Below are positions 34,992 to 43,388 of a DNA stretch of 64,000 bases, one piece after another. The notes beneath the pieces were generated by a model. It did no database searches. It was not told where the DNA came from and was given only the letters and a program-made list of their open reading frames with translations. The translations under genes and the position numbers were made by a program. The stretch is from Cupriavidus pinatubonensis (lineage in GTDB: Bacteria; Pseudomonadota; Gammaproteobacteria; Burkholderiales; Burkholderiaceae), in assembly GCF_019602855.1 (NCBI RefSeq), contig NZ_CP080766.1:992001-1056000 (forward strand), given 5' to 3'. Every line of letters starts with the position of its first letter. Within the stretch, counting starts at the first letter, position 1.

Positions 34992-36041
34992 TCAGGCCGG
35001 TTCGGCAACCGGCTTCTCGACGGCCAGCAGACGCGCATAGATCTCGTTGTAGCGGACCACCGGCTGGTCCATCGGGAGCAGCACGAACTTGCGGCCGGGC
35101 GAACGATGGATCATGTCCTGTTGCGCCTCGATGATCCGCTTGTCTTCCTGGAAGGCAGCGTCGGCGATGCCGAAGCAATGCTGCTTCAAGTCGGCGGCGG
35201 CGGCCCACGGCCCGAAGTTGAAGAAGAAACGCGACTTGTTCTTGCTGATCGGCGTGATCATCTGGCAAGTGCAGCGCTTGAAGATCGGCGTCTCGGTTAC
35301 GTCGCCGCCCTCGCTGCGCTCGAGCACGCCCGGCTCGTAGGAAGTGATGGTCAGGATAAAGACGCCGGGCACCAGGAACAGGCTGACGACGTGGTCGTCG
35401 CATGGGCGCGCGCCGAAGTACGGGTTGGACTGGCGGCCCAACTGCCAGCGGTCGGCCAGCACGCCGCGCTCCAGTTGGGTGACGCCACGCTTCGTTTCAC
35501 TTTCTTTCATCATCTTCAGCGCGACAGGATCGCTGGCGCCGAAGGTGGCCTCGTGCACGAACGGCGCGTGCGAAAGGTCGAGCAAATTGTCGGAGATCAG
35601 CTCGGCATTTACGTCCATGTCAAAGGTCGAGCATTGCATCGCCCATTCGGCGTTGTCCGGCCCGATGATGGGGGGAACCAGCGCCTCATCCGCCTTCTCC
35701 GCCTCGCCCATCCAGACCCAAGCAGCGCCGTGCTTCTCCACGATCGGGTAGGCCCGCACGCATACGCGCGGCGAGATGCGGTCCTGGCCCGGCACTTCCG
35801 TGCAACGCCCATCGGCGGCAAACTTCAAGCCGTGGTACATGCAGCGCAGTTCGTCACCTTCCTTGCGGCCAACCGACAGCGGCGCGAGGCGGTGGCAGCA
35901 ACGGTCTTCCAGCGCAGCCAGGCTTCCATCGGTCTTGCGATAAATGGCCAGCGGCTCATCCATCACGGTAAAGGGCACGATGGCATCGGCCGTGAAATCC
36001 GTGGACCATCCAACCATGTACCAGCAATTGCGAAGGAACAT
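34992..36041 (-). CDS. Rieske aromatic oxygenase (VanA/DdmC-like demethylase group)
   Basis: A 349-residue terminal oxygenase. Rieske cluster ligands are C48-x-H50 and C67-x2-H70 (RCCHRLAP, LRCMYHGLK). The mononuclear-iron segment NLLDLSHAPFVHEATF supplies the two His; the distal carboxylate should be near residue 300. The opening MFLRNCWYMVGW and length match the vanillate O-demethylase/dicamba-type group, which often remove methyl groups from aryl ethers. ATG 36041 follows GGAGTAAAG. No reductase gene adjoins it; the closest is at 46473-47435. It is the second Rieske oxygenase of the island. Confidence 0.88.
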   Translation of the reverse strand: MFLRNCWYMVGWSTDFTADAIVPFTVMDEPLAIYRKTDGSLAALEDRCCHRLAPLSVGRKEGDELRCMYHGLKFAADGRCTEVPGQDRISPRVCVRAYPIVEKHGAAWVWMGEAEKADEALVPPIIGPDNAEWAMQCSTFDMDVNAELISDNLLDLSHAPFVHEATFGASDPVALKMMKESETKRGVTQLERGVLADRWQLGRQSNPYFGARPCDDHVVSLFLVPGVFILTITSYEPGVLERSEGGDVTETPIFKRCTCQMITPISKNKSRFFFNFGPWAAAADLKQHCFGIADAAFQEDKRIIEAQQDMIHRSPGRKFVLLPMDQPVVRYNEIYARLLAVEKPVAEPA

Positions 36042-36093
36042 TTCTTTACTCCAGTTTGTGTTTTGAGGAACGGCTACCCGTGCTGCGTGCGGG

Positions 36094-36633
36094 TCACGCA
36101 CTTCGTTGTTCTTCCGGGCTTGTAGCGAAGACAGCAGCCGGCAGGCGCCTGAAGTCATCGAGACGCCCCGGTGATGTGCGGCACGCCAGCATCGGCAAGT
36201 AGTAGCGCAGGTACGCGAGAATCAGGATGACGTTCAAATACAGGCACCACACGCTCATGGACGTGCTGACCAGCATTGCAAACCGCAGGTTAAGGACAAT
36301 GGCGTTGAAGAAGACCATGAACGAGATCGGCAGCGTCATCGCCAGCGCGAAGGGGACGAACAGGTCAAGCAGGAGGAGTAAGCCTGCTATCAGTTCGCAA
36401 GCCTTGACGATATCGAACACACCGGTTTCGATCAGCGTGACCAGCATCGCGTTGGAAGCGGGCAGGGTGCCAAGCGGCTGAGGGAAGATCGGCGGGAACC
36501 CAAAGTTCGTCAGCCAATGGCTCAGGCCGCTGTTGATCATCCAGGCGCCAAGGGCGAGCCGCATCAGGGTGATGACCAGACGGCCGGCGCAGGCAGCGTC
36601 CAGCCTCCGCTTCGCAGGGGACGTTGTATTCAT
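36094..36633 (-). CDS. DoxX-family membrane protein
   Basis: A 179-residue membrane protein with about four helices (RLVITLMRLALGAWMINSGL, then CELIAGLLLLLDLFVPFALA). More canonical DoxX-type than the cassette proteins, and a distant relative by topology. ATG 36633 overlaps the stop of the SnoaL-like gene (ATGA), indicating translational coupling. It lies between that gene and the Rieske oxygenase gene. DoxX-like proteins often accompany oxidoreductases; role unknown. Confidence 0.8.
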   Translation of the reverse strand: MNTTSPAKRRLDAACAGRLVITLMRLALGAWMINSGLSHWLTNFGFPPIFPQPLGTLPASNAMLVTLIETGVFDIVKACELIAGLLLLLDLFVPFALAMTLPISFMVFFNAIVLNLRFAMLVSTSMSVWCLYLNVILILAYLRYYLPMLACRTSPGRLDDFRRLPAAVFATSPEEQRSA

Positions 36634-37121
36634 TTGGCATCTCCGGAATGGGTGGTCTTGGCGGCCTCGCCGGCCGGCGGGAATTGGACGAAACGCCGCC
36701 TTTCGGCGATCCGGCCCGTATAGGCGCCTGTCTTGAACACGTCAAGCACATCGACAGCCGGCTGGCCCCGCGCCGCCTCCACACGGTGGTAGACAGCGAC
36801 GACCAGGCCTTCGGCGATAACCTGCCGGATCTCATGGCGGATCGGTTCACCGTCGCGAAGCTCGATCGAGCCGGGATTGTGGTCGACCATCTTCGGCGAG
36901 AAGTACCCCTTTGCGGCCTCGGCGCCCCGACCCGTGTCGTAGGCCTGCTTCATATAGTCCAGCACGATCGTGCGTGGAAGCTTTCCCACGCCGGGGCCGT
37001 TATCGCCATACCAGCGCGGATTGAAATGCAGGCTGTAAGCAAACGATAGTGCGATCGCAATCCCGACTCCGATGGAGGCCGCGCGGGTCATGCAGGCATT
37101 CGTTGCAGTACTCGTTTTCAT
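36630..37121 (-). CDS. SnoaL/NTF2-like protein with N-terminal signal anchor
   Basis: A 163-residue protein with an N-terminal hydrophobic segment (residues 12-30, RAASIGVGIAIALSFAYSL), so exported or membrane-anchored. The rest has NTF2-like text (VLDYMKQAYDTGRGAEAAK, YFSPKMVDHNPG, VYHRVEAARGQPAVDVLDVF) typical of SnoaL-like predicted-ester-cyclase proteins. ATG 37121 has GGAGTC upstream. It starts 18 bases after the porin gene stop and is coupled to the DoxX gene. Exact activity unknown. Confidence 0.78.
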   Translation of the reverse strand: MKTSTATNACMTRAASIGVGIAIALSFAYSLHFNPRWYGDNGPGVGKLPRTIVLDYMKQAYDTGRGAEAAKGYFSPKMVDHNPGSIELRDGEPIRHEIRQVIAEGLVVAVYHRVEAARGQPAVDVLDVFKTGAYTGRIAERRRFVQFPPAGEAAKTTHSGDAK

Positions 37122-37139
37122 CGATAGACTCCGGCTGCG

Positions 37140-38216
37140 TCAGAAACGGTGATAGATGCCCGCGCCAAGCGCGTTCACGTTTTCGTGCAACTGGGTCGGC
37201 GCAGCGAGCCCGCCCGGCGGATAGATGGTTTGCTTTGACGAACCGCGGTTTTCGAGGCGCTTGAAGAAGGCGTAGAGCGTCGTGCGCTTGGATAAGTCGT
37301 AGGTGTAGCCGATGGCCCAGGCGGCCACGTCCGCCGTCGGCGTGTTATCCGGGAGGCCGTTCGTCACTCCGCTGTCGCGCATGCCGTAGGCAAGCTTCAG
37401 ATTACCCGCCGCACCAACCGGAATGGTCGTACCGACTTGCCACGCCGAGTCATGCGCTGCGCCCAGCCGATAGCGCAATTGATAGTTCACGTAGAGCGTT
37501 GCCCAGGGCGTCTCGTAAGATGCCGCGAACGCGTGCTCAAGCTGACGGCTGGTGTCCGGTGTCAGGTTGGTCGTTCCCGTGGCGCGCGCAAAGCCGTAGC
37601 CGGCGTTCAGCTTATTGGCCGAGTAGAGGAACGTGACGATGTCGTAGTTGCGATTGACCGGCGCGCCCGCATTCTCGCTAAACACATGCGCTGCCGAAAC
37701 CGTCACGCCGCCGAAGGATGGCGAGTTGTAGCGGACCGCGTTATCCGAGCGGGCCGGATCATTGAGCGGGTTGAACATCCACGGATTGCTCGACTCGCCG
37801 GTGAGCGACGCTGCCACCGAACCCGGAGCCATCAGTACGGGATCGAAAATCGCGGCGAAGTCGTAGCCCGGCGTGGGCTGTCGTCCCAGCGCGATCTCGC
37901 CATAAGTATTGCTGCGCATACCGACAGTTGCGCGACGTCCGAACAGACGGCCGCCCTGCGCGTTAGTACCGGTATCCATGTTGTAGCCGCCCTCAAGCAC
38001 AAACACGGCCTGTAGATCCGCCGACAGGTCTTCCGTGCCGCGCATCCCCCAGCGCGAGCCAGCCAGGCCACCGCTGTTCAGACTCGTGACGCTCTTCTCC
38101 GAATTGCTGAAATAGCCGATAAAGCTGTCTGCGACCCCATACAGGGTTACGCTGGCGGCAGATGCGGCAAGGGGGAAAAAGCCGGCAACCGCTACTCCGG
38201 CAAGTCTTTTGTCCAC
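37140..38216 (-). CDS. General porin (Gram-negative OmpC/OpcP type)
   Basis: A 358-residue outer-membrane porin. The signal peptide ends near ASAASVTLYGV, the typical N-terminus of betaproteobacterial porins, and the chain ends in Phe (GIYHRF), the beta-barrel assembly signal. Start is GTG 38216 with AAGGAGACGAC upstream. First gene of the porin/SnoaL/DoxX/Rieske operon, so it should provide outer-membrane entry for the substrate. The promoter region carries the shared 13-mer. Confidence 0.9.
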   Translation of the reverse strand: MDKRLAGVAVAGFFPLAASAASVTLYGVADSFIGYFSNSEKSVTSLNSGGLAGSRWGMRGTEDLSADLQAVFVLEGGYNMDTGTNAQGGRLFGRRATVGMRSNTYGEIALGRQPTPGYDFAAIFDPVLMAPGSVAASLTGESSNPWMFNPLNDPARSDNAVRYNSPSFGGVTVSAAHVFSENAGAPVNRNYDIVTFLYSANKLNAGYGFARATGTTNLTPDTSRQLEHAFAASYETPWATLYVNYQLRYRLGAAHDSAWQVGTTIPVGAAGNLKLAYGMRDSGVTNGLPDNTPTADVAAWAIGYTYDLSKRTTLYAFFKRLENRGSSKQTIYPPGGLAAPTQLHENVNALGAGIYHRF

Positions 38217-38356
38217 GTCGTCTCCTTCTAGTCGTTATGTTCTTGCCAGTGGGCTGGCATTGGGGCTACATACTCTGGCCAACGGCGTCCGTAGCCGTTG
38301 TGTCCGAATGTGCTTTTGATCCGAAAGGCGGATCGCTCCTGGTCCTCTCAGTCCAA

Positions 38357-38369
38357 ATATTATTCAATT
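38357..38369. promoter_or_regulatory. Candidate GntR operator upstream of the porin operon
   Basis: ATATTATTCAATT is identical to the element at 25971-25983. It lies about 140 bases upstream of the porin start codon in an AT-rich stretch. Two exact copies in promoters of two catabolic operons suggest a shared regulator, most simply a GntR-FCD protein. Confidence 0.45.
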
Positions 38370-38425
38370 TAGTATTGCGAATCTTATACAGCGAAAAGCG
38401 CCACTTCAATCTTTTCTTTGGCTTT

Positions 38426-38441
38426 ACGGGGTAAACCCCGT
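38426..38441. promoter_or_regulatory. Perfect palindrome ACGGGG-N4-CCCCGT
   Basis: A 6-bp inverted repeat with TAAA centre, about 90 bases downstream of the GntR 2 stop (minus strand) and upstream of the porin operon. It could be the GntR transcript terminator, although no U-tract follows, or an operator. It shares GGTAAACCCC with the LysR-region repeat at 11983-11992. Confidence 0.35.
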
Positions 38442-38528
38442 TCCACCCTCACTGCACCCAAAAAGCGGGCGAGCGCCGTCCCCGAGCGCGTGGTGACGAA
38501 CAAAGGATTCCAGCGTAGAGATATGACT

Positions 38529-39224
38529 TCAGAGAGCGCGCGCGGTCAGCGACGCCAGCAAGCGCTTTTCCACCGCGCTGCGGTCGCGGCGGTAGGCATC
38601 CAGCAACGCCTCGCGGTCTTGTGCGGCGAGCGTCTCGACGAGATGATGTTCCGGATCGGCGGGGAAACGATAGCCGGCAATATCTGGCGCGGCCATGGCG
38701 CGATATCGATCCGTCTGCCGCATCAGTCGCATCACTTCACGCCTTAGCACCGCGTCGGGCGACAAGGCAAAGATGGCACCGTGGAACTCCCGGTGTGCGC
38801 GCACCCACGCGGCCCGGGCGCGCTCCGTCAGATGGTGGTCGAGCAGCGCGAGCCGCGCGCGCAGGTCCGCCAGTTCGCTGGCGTCGGGCCATCTCACCGT
38901 CGACAGCAGTTGCGTCTCGAGCAGATGTCGTATGCGATAGAGTTGCCGCGCCTCGCTACTCGACAGCGGCGCAACGTGGAAGCCGCGATTGGGGTCGTGG
39001 CAGACCGCAGCCTCGGCAACCAAAAGGCTCAGCGTTTCCCGCACCGGCACGCGACTGATGCCGAATCGCCGGGCCAGGTCCTGCTGCCGCAACTGCTGTC
39101 CGGGCGACAGTTTCCCTTCGTTGATCATTTCGCGGATATCGGCCGCGAGCCGCGACGGCAAGTCGGTATCGGTGGCGCGTGGCGTCAGGCCCACAGCAGG
39201 ATCGAACACTTCGCGCCGGCCCAT
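38529..39224 (-). CDS. GntR-family (FCD) transcriptional regulator 2
   Basis: A 231-residue regulator. Winged helix LARRFGISRVPVRETLSLLV, then CHDPNRGFHVAPLSSSEARQ and an FCD effector domain. Related to GntR 1 and 3 but less similar, with a longer N-terminus. ATG 39224 is one base after the stop of the amidohydrolase gene (TGAGATG), so translation is coupled. Downstream is the porin operon promoter. Likely regulator of the minus-arm operons. Confidence 0.88.
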   Translation of the reverse strand: MGRREVFDPAVGLTPRATDTDLPSRLAADIREMINEGKLSPGQQLRQQDLARRFGISRVPVRETLSLLVAEAAVCHDPNRGFHVAPLSSSEARQLYRIRHLLETQLLSTVRWPDASELADLRARLALLDHHLTERARAAWVRAHREFHGAIFALSPDAVLRREVMRLMRQTDRYRAMAAPDIAGYRFPADPEHHLVETLAAQDREALLDAYRRDRSAVEKRLLASLTARAL

Positions 39225-39225
39225 C

Positions 39226-40077
39226 TCAGCGCGTTCCCCAGTACACAGCATGCGCGGTGTCGTGCAGAACCTTGCGCTGGTCGGTTTCAGACAGCAGCGA
39301 CACCGACTCCTTCGCCAGCGCCACCATCTGCGCGTAGCTACCTTTGGATTGCGCGACGTCGGACCCCCACATGACGCGATCCGCGCCGAACTCGCGTACC
39401 ACACGCTCGACCATCGGCGCCGCCGCCATCTGCGCGGCGGCGAGTTTGCCGAGGTTGATCATGGAGTACAGCAGGTAGACGTTGGAATGCTCCACCATCT
39501 CGAGCAGCGTCGCGTCGACGCCGTGGTCCGGGGCGCCGCTTTCGCCGACGATATTGGAGAAATGATCCAGTACCACCGTAGTCTGCGGAAACCGCTGCAG
39601 TACCGGCTTGAGCGCCTTCAGGGCAGCCTCGCGATTCCAGCGATAGAAGTGCAGTCGCACCGAACCGCCCAGTTCCGACACGGTTTCCCAAGCTGCCATC
39701 GCCTCAGGCGAAGCGAACCAGGACGGGTCAGCACCCTTGAACGGTTCAGTCAGGCGGATGCCGACCGCGCCGCGCTCGCCGACCCAGTGCCGCACTTGCT
39801 CACGGATGTTCTGGTCAAGCGCGTCCACCATGCCAAGCGCGCGCAGGCGTTCCGGGTAGCGCTGGGCGGCATCGCACACATAGGCGTTATTGAAGCCGTA
39901 GATATGCGCCCGTTGCACGGCCAGCGCGCGCTCAATGCCTTGCTCGTCCATCAGCGCAAGAAGGCGCTCCGCTGTCACCGGATTGTCGAGAGCGCCGGGC
40001 TCCAGCTCGCCGCTCAGTGGAGAAGTCGGATAGCGTTCCACATCGGCGGAAATCAGGTGTGCATGACTGTCGATCAT
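39226..40077 (-). CDS. LigI/PDC hydrolase-like amidohydrolase 1
   Basis: A 283-residue amidohydrolase-superfamily enzyme (amidohydrolase_2/COG3618-type). Metal motif DSHAH at residues 3-7; other likely site residues are in VLDHFSNI and MWGSDVAQSKG. This family includes 2-pyrone-4,6-dicarboxylate hydrolase (LigI) and sulfomuconolactone hydrolase. ATG 40077 follows CAGGAGACAAAG. It precedes the GntR 2 gene and follows the alcohol dehydrogenase gene by about 90 bases. Likely opens a lactone intermediate; which one is unknown. Confidence 0.82.
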   Translation of the reverse strand: MIDSHAHLISADVERYPTSPLSGELEPGALDNPVTAERLLALMDEQGIERALAVQRAHIYGFNNAYVCDAAQRYPERLRALGMVDALDQNIREQVRHWVGERGAVGIRLTEPFKGADPSWFASPEAMAAWETVSELGGSVRLHFYRWNREAALKALKPVLQRFPQTTVVLDHFSNIVGESGAPDHGVDATLLEMVEHSNVYLLYSMINLGKLAAAQMAAAPMVERVVREFGADRVMWGSDVAQSKGSYAQMVALAKESVSLLSETDQRKVLHDTAHAVYWGTR

Positions 40078-40164
40078 TGACTTTGTCTCCTGTAAGTAAT
40101 GAAGTGAAGTGATGTCTGACGCCTTGCGCTCCGCTCGCTCAACCTCGAGAGGAGCGCGAGCCGT

Positions 40165-41268
40165 TCACTTCCAAGGATCCACCGTAACGTGGACGGCGCC
40201 CTCCACGCCGCGACCGGCAGTGGCAAGGATCGCCTCGTGCGTCTGTGCCAACCCGAAGGTATGCGAACACACTTCATCGAGCGGATAGCGGCCTGAGCCG
40301 ATGTAGCGCAGGGCGAGTTCCACCGCCGCGTAGCTGCGCCCGCGCGGAGCACGCACGGTCAGGTAGCGCTTCTTGATCTCGCCGATCGGTACGCTCTGCG
40401 CCAGGCCGTTCAGGCTCAGGTACGCGCCCTTGGCAGCCAGGCCAATGGCAAGCTGCGCCACTTCGCCGGTCGGATCGCCAGTGGTATCCACCACCACGTC
40501 GACGCCGCGACCATTGGTCAGGCGCATGACTTCGGCATGGAGATCCTGGTTCTGCACGTCGATGGCATGGTCCGCACCGAGGCGCAGCGACAGGTCGAGC
40601 CGGCTGCGATCGCGGGTCATGCCGGCGAGGATCACCATCAGGGACCCTGCGGCCTTGGCCGCCAGCACGCAACCCAGTCCCTGCTGTCCGGGACCGAATA
40701 CCAGCACTGTCTTGCCGGGCCCGGCGCCGCCGTCATTGCATGCCCACTGCACGCCGTTGCCGAACGGCACCGCGAGGGTGGCGTGGACGGCGGGCATATC
40801 GGGCGGGATCACGTGCATGACCGTATTCAGCGGCAAGTGCATGTACTGCGCGTAGCCACCCCACAGGTGCGGTGCAATGGTGCAGGTCGACATGCCGAAA
40901 CGCAGCGTGTTGAGCCGGTCCTTCACATTGAAGAAGTCCACCTCCATGCACAGTCGGAAGTCGCCCTTCATGCACCATTCACAGTGCCAGCACGGCAGGT
41001 ATTCGTGCAGCGCCACGCGGTCGCCGGCCTTCACGCCCCAGCGTTGCTGCGCAATGGGGCCAAGCTCGACGATGGTGCCGACATTCTCGTGCCCCATGAT
41101 GACAGGAGCGTGCTCGGACTTGCGATACAGCTCCGGATCGCTGCCGCCAACGCCGCTAGCCTCCACCTTGAGGATGCCTGAGTCCGGCTGCACTAGTGGG
41201 TAGTCGAACTCCCTCAGCTCGGTCGTCTCGACACCAGTCTTGACTGCCGCGAGTACTTTCCTTGTCAT
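40165..41268 (-). CDS. Zinc-type alcohol dehydrogenase, catalytic Cys missing
   Basis: A 367-residue medium-chain dehydrogenase. The structural-zinc cysteines are present (CWHCEWCMKGDFRLC), the cofactor fold shows VLVFGPGQQGLGCVLAA, and MGHENVG carries the usual His/Glu. The expected catalytic-zinc motif GxCGSD reads GVGGSD, so the Cys ligand is Gly (about residue 38). Activity may not be a classical zinc ADH. ATG 41268 follows AAGGAGATTTG. It lies between the two amidohydrolase genes with almost no gap on the upstream side (one base), so it may oxidise a hydroxy or hemiacetal intermediate, a role like LigC. Confidence 0.82.
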   Translation of the reverse strand: MTRKVLAAVKTGVETTELREFDYPLVQPDSGILKVEASGVGGSDPELYRKSEHAPVIMGHENVGTIVELGPIAQQRWGVKAGDRVALHEYLPCWHCEWCMKGDFRLCMEVDFFNVKDRLNTLRFGMSTCTIAPHLWGGYAQYMHLPLNTVMHVIPPDMPAVHATLAVPFGNGVQWACNDGGAGPGKTVLVFGPGQQGLGCVLAAKAAGSLMVILAGMTRDRSRLDLSLRLGADHAIDVQNQDLHAEVMRLTNGRGVDVVVDTTGDPTGEVAQLAIGLAAKGAYLSLNGLAQSVPIGEIKKRYLTVRAPRGRSYAAVELALRYIGSGRYPLDEVCSHTFGLAQTHEAILATAGRGVEGAVHVTVDPWK

Positions 41269-41269
41269 A

Positions 41270-42067
41270 TCAAATCTCCTTCCAAAATATACGGCGCGCG
41301 GTATCGCCAAGGATGGCCTCGCGAACCACTGCCGGATGGTCGAGGAGGCATTCGCGCACTAGCGCCAGGGCATTGCCATAGCCTTCACGGCTGCTCACCA
41401 CCGGAAAATCGCTACCCCACATCAGGCGCTGCGCGCCGAACGCTGCAATGGCGGCCTCCAGCAGCGCTGCCGCCTCACCGCCGAACGTGGGGCCGTCCCG
41501 CAGCGCGCCGGGCGCACGAGGCGCCAGTTCCCCGAGGCCGGGAACCTTGAGGCACACATTGTTGAAGCGGGCCAGCCGCAGCACCGTGTAGCGCAATTCG
41601 CCATCGGCCACGGTCTGCATCGGCTTGCTGGTGTCGCCGAGATGCTCCAGCACGACCGTCAGGCCCGGCACCGCCTGCAGCAGATCGGCAAAGGCTGGCG
41701 TGGTAAACGCTTCGGCATTGCCGACGCAACTGACCGGCAGGCCGCAAGCTTCTGCGGCCCGCCAGATCGCCAGCGGATCGTCGCCGGGCGAGCGGGCTCC
41801 CGGGCGCAGGCGCACGCCGGCGGCACCTTCGTCCGCCAACCTTGCAAGCGCGCGCGGAGCGTCCGGCGCGGCCGGGTCAATCCAGACCACGCTGGCGAAT
41901 CGGCCTGGATGCGCGCGTACGCAATCCGCCTGGTAGCGGTTGTCCGCCTGCCCGATCATCTGCGTCAGCACCGCACGCGCCACGTCGTGACGCTTCATCT
42001 GGCAGAGCAGCGTCTCCACCGGCTCGTACCAGACCTGCGAGACATGCGCGTGGCTATCGATCAGCAT
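41270..42067 (-). CDS. LigI/PDC hydrolase-like amidohydrolase 2
   Basis: A 265-residue amidohydrolase_2 protein. DSHAH at residues 4-8, VVLEHLGDTSKP and LMWGSDFPVVSS supply the barrel metal and acid residues. Same family as the protein at 39226-40077 but only distantly similar, so they probably act on different lactones or on successive steps. Starts 7 bases after the Rieske oxygenase gene stop and ends one base before the alcohol dehydrogenase start; clearly one operon. Confidence 0.82.
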   Translation of the reverse strand: MLIDSHAHVSQVWYEPVETLLCQMKRHDVARAVLTQMIGQADNRYQADCVRAHPGRFASVVWIDPAAPDAPRALARLADEGAAGVRLRPGARSPGDDPLAIWRAAEACGLPVSCVGNAEAFTTPAFADLLQAVPGLTVVLEHLGDTSKPMQTVADGELRYTVLRLARFNNVCLKVPGLGELAPRAPGALRDGPTFGGEAAALLEAAIAAFGAQRLMWGSDFPVVSSREGYGNALALVRECLLDHPAVVREAILGDTARRIFWKEI

Positions 42068-42074
42068 CGCCGCG

Positions 42075-43328
42075 TCAGGCCGTCAGGGCCACGTCCGGAT
42101 TGAGTGGGACCTCCTGCTTCCACGTGCGCTCGTTGCTGAAGATCACCGTCGCCGCGCGAATCTGCGGGAACGGAATCGGCGCGGTCAGCACGCTGGGCGC
42201 CTCGCCGCGTTCGGCCAGCGCGCGGGCAGTGCGGATCATCTGGCGGCGCCAGGCCACCACGGCCACGTCGGACGTGCCGAGGTGTTCCTTGGTACGGTCC
42301 AGGATGCGGCCCTGCGTTTCGCTGACCGCGTGGTCCTGCGTCAGGATGCCCTTGATGCCCGACATCGACCCGGTCTTCATCCACTCGCGGTCCTGCTGGT
42401 ACCAGTTGTCGATATTGAGCTTCTTGCGGAAGTTCTCGTCGACCCAGTGGCCGCCCTCCTCGATGCGATAGGCAACATCCACCGGTTGGGTGTCGTCGAA
42501 GAACCACTGGACGTGCCACGTGGATTCGTCGTCGCGCGGCACGAAGGCGTTGGCCATGCGGCGGTTCTTGCGCACGCCGAAGCCGTCGGGCGGGATCAGC
42601 GTAAAGAAGGGCAGCACCACTTCGGTCACGCGCGCATGCAGCTTGCCTTCTTCGCGGAAGTTGCGCACGCCCGCGTAGCGCAGGCCGTACTTGGTGTATT
42701 CGACTTCGATCTTCGGTTGCAGGTCGCGCTCATGGTCGTACTTCGCGGGCGCGCTCCACGGCTGCTCGCGGTGCAGCACACCGGCATGGGCCGAGTCGAT
42801 GGTACCTTCCACCGCCTGCGCGTAATTGCAGTCTTCCAGCACCTTGAAAGGCACGGCGTTGACGGCCGGGTACGACAGCCACTCGAATTCCGGGAATTGC
42901 GGCTCCTCGGCGGCGGGGCCCATGTAGGTCCAGATCACGCCGCCCGCTTCCCGCGTCGGGTAAGCCTGCGCGCGAATGCGCGAGCAGAAGGCGGAACCGG
43001 ACGGCTCGGTGGGCGTGTCCAGGCAGGTGCCGTCGGTGGCGAACTTCCAACCGTGGTAGAGGCAGCGCAAGCCGCCGTCGGAGTTGTCGCCCAGCGCCAG
43101 CGACGCGCGGCGGTGCGGGCATTGCTCGTCGAGCAGGCCCACCTTGCCATCGGTATCGCGGAAGGCCACGAGATCTTCGCCGAGCAACCGCACGCGCACC
43201 GGCTTGCCACCGGGCTCTGCAATCTCGGATGCCAGAAGCGCCGGAATCCAGAAGCGCCGGATCAGTTCGCCCATCGGGGTGCCGCGGCCAACCTGGGTCA
43301 GCACATTGTTGTCTTCGCGAGTGAGCAT
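42075..43328 (-). CDS. Phthalate 4,5-dioxygenase-type Rieske oxygenase
   Basis: A 417-residue terminal oxygenase. The Rieske ligands are C70/H72 and C89/H92 (EQCPHRRAS, LRCLYHGWK). The mononuclear iron site is in EGTIDSAHAGVLHREQPW. The opening MLTREDNNVLTQVGRGTPMG is typical of the phthalate/3-chlorobenzoate dioxygenase group, whose reductase partner is a PDR-type fusion as encoded at 46473. ATG 43328. It hydroxylates or demethylates an aromatic acid; the exact substrate is unknown. Upstream gene is the 102-residue hypothetical, downstream amidohydrolase 2. Confidence 0.9.
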   Translation of the reverse strand: MLTREDNNVLTQVGRGTPMGELIRRFWIPALLASEIAEPGGKPVRVRLLGEDLVAFRDTDGKVGLLDEQCPHRRASLALGDNSDGGLRCLYHGWKFATDGTCLDTPTEPSGSAFCSRIRAQAYPTREAGGVIWTYMGPAAEEPQFPEFEWLSYPAVNAVPFKVLEDCNYAQAVEGTIDSAHAGVLHREQPWSAPAKYDHERDLQPKIEVEYTKYGLRYAGVRNFREEGKLHARVTEVVLPFFTLIPPDGFGVRKNRRMANAFVPRDDESTWHVQWFFDDTQPVDVAYRIEEGGHWVDENFRKKLNIDNWYQQDREWMKTGSMSGIKGILTQDHAVSETQGRILDRTKEHLGTSDVAVVAWRRQMIRTARALAERGEAPSVLTAPIPFPQIRAATVIFSNERTWKQEVPLNPDVALTA

Positions 43329-43388
43329 AGGTCCTCCTATCTTGAATCGGTGTATCGTCTTTGTGGGAAAAAACGGCCTGCGCCGGCT

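Larger units (their letters stand above)
38217..38528. other. Porin operon promoter region
   Basis: About 310 bases between the porin start and the end of the second GntR gene. It holds the shared 13-mer (38357-38369) and a perfect palindrome (38426-38441). AT-rich around 38350-38420. No coding signal. Confidence 0.5.
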
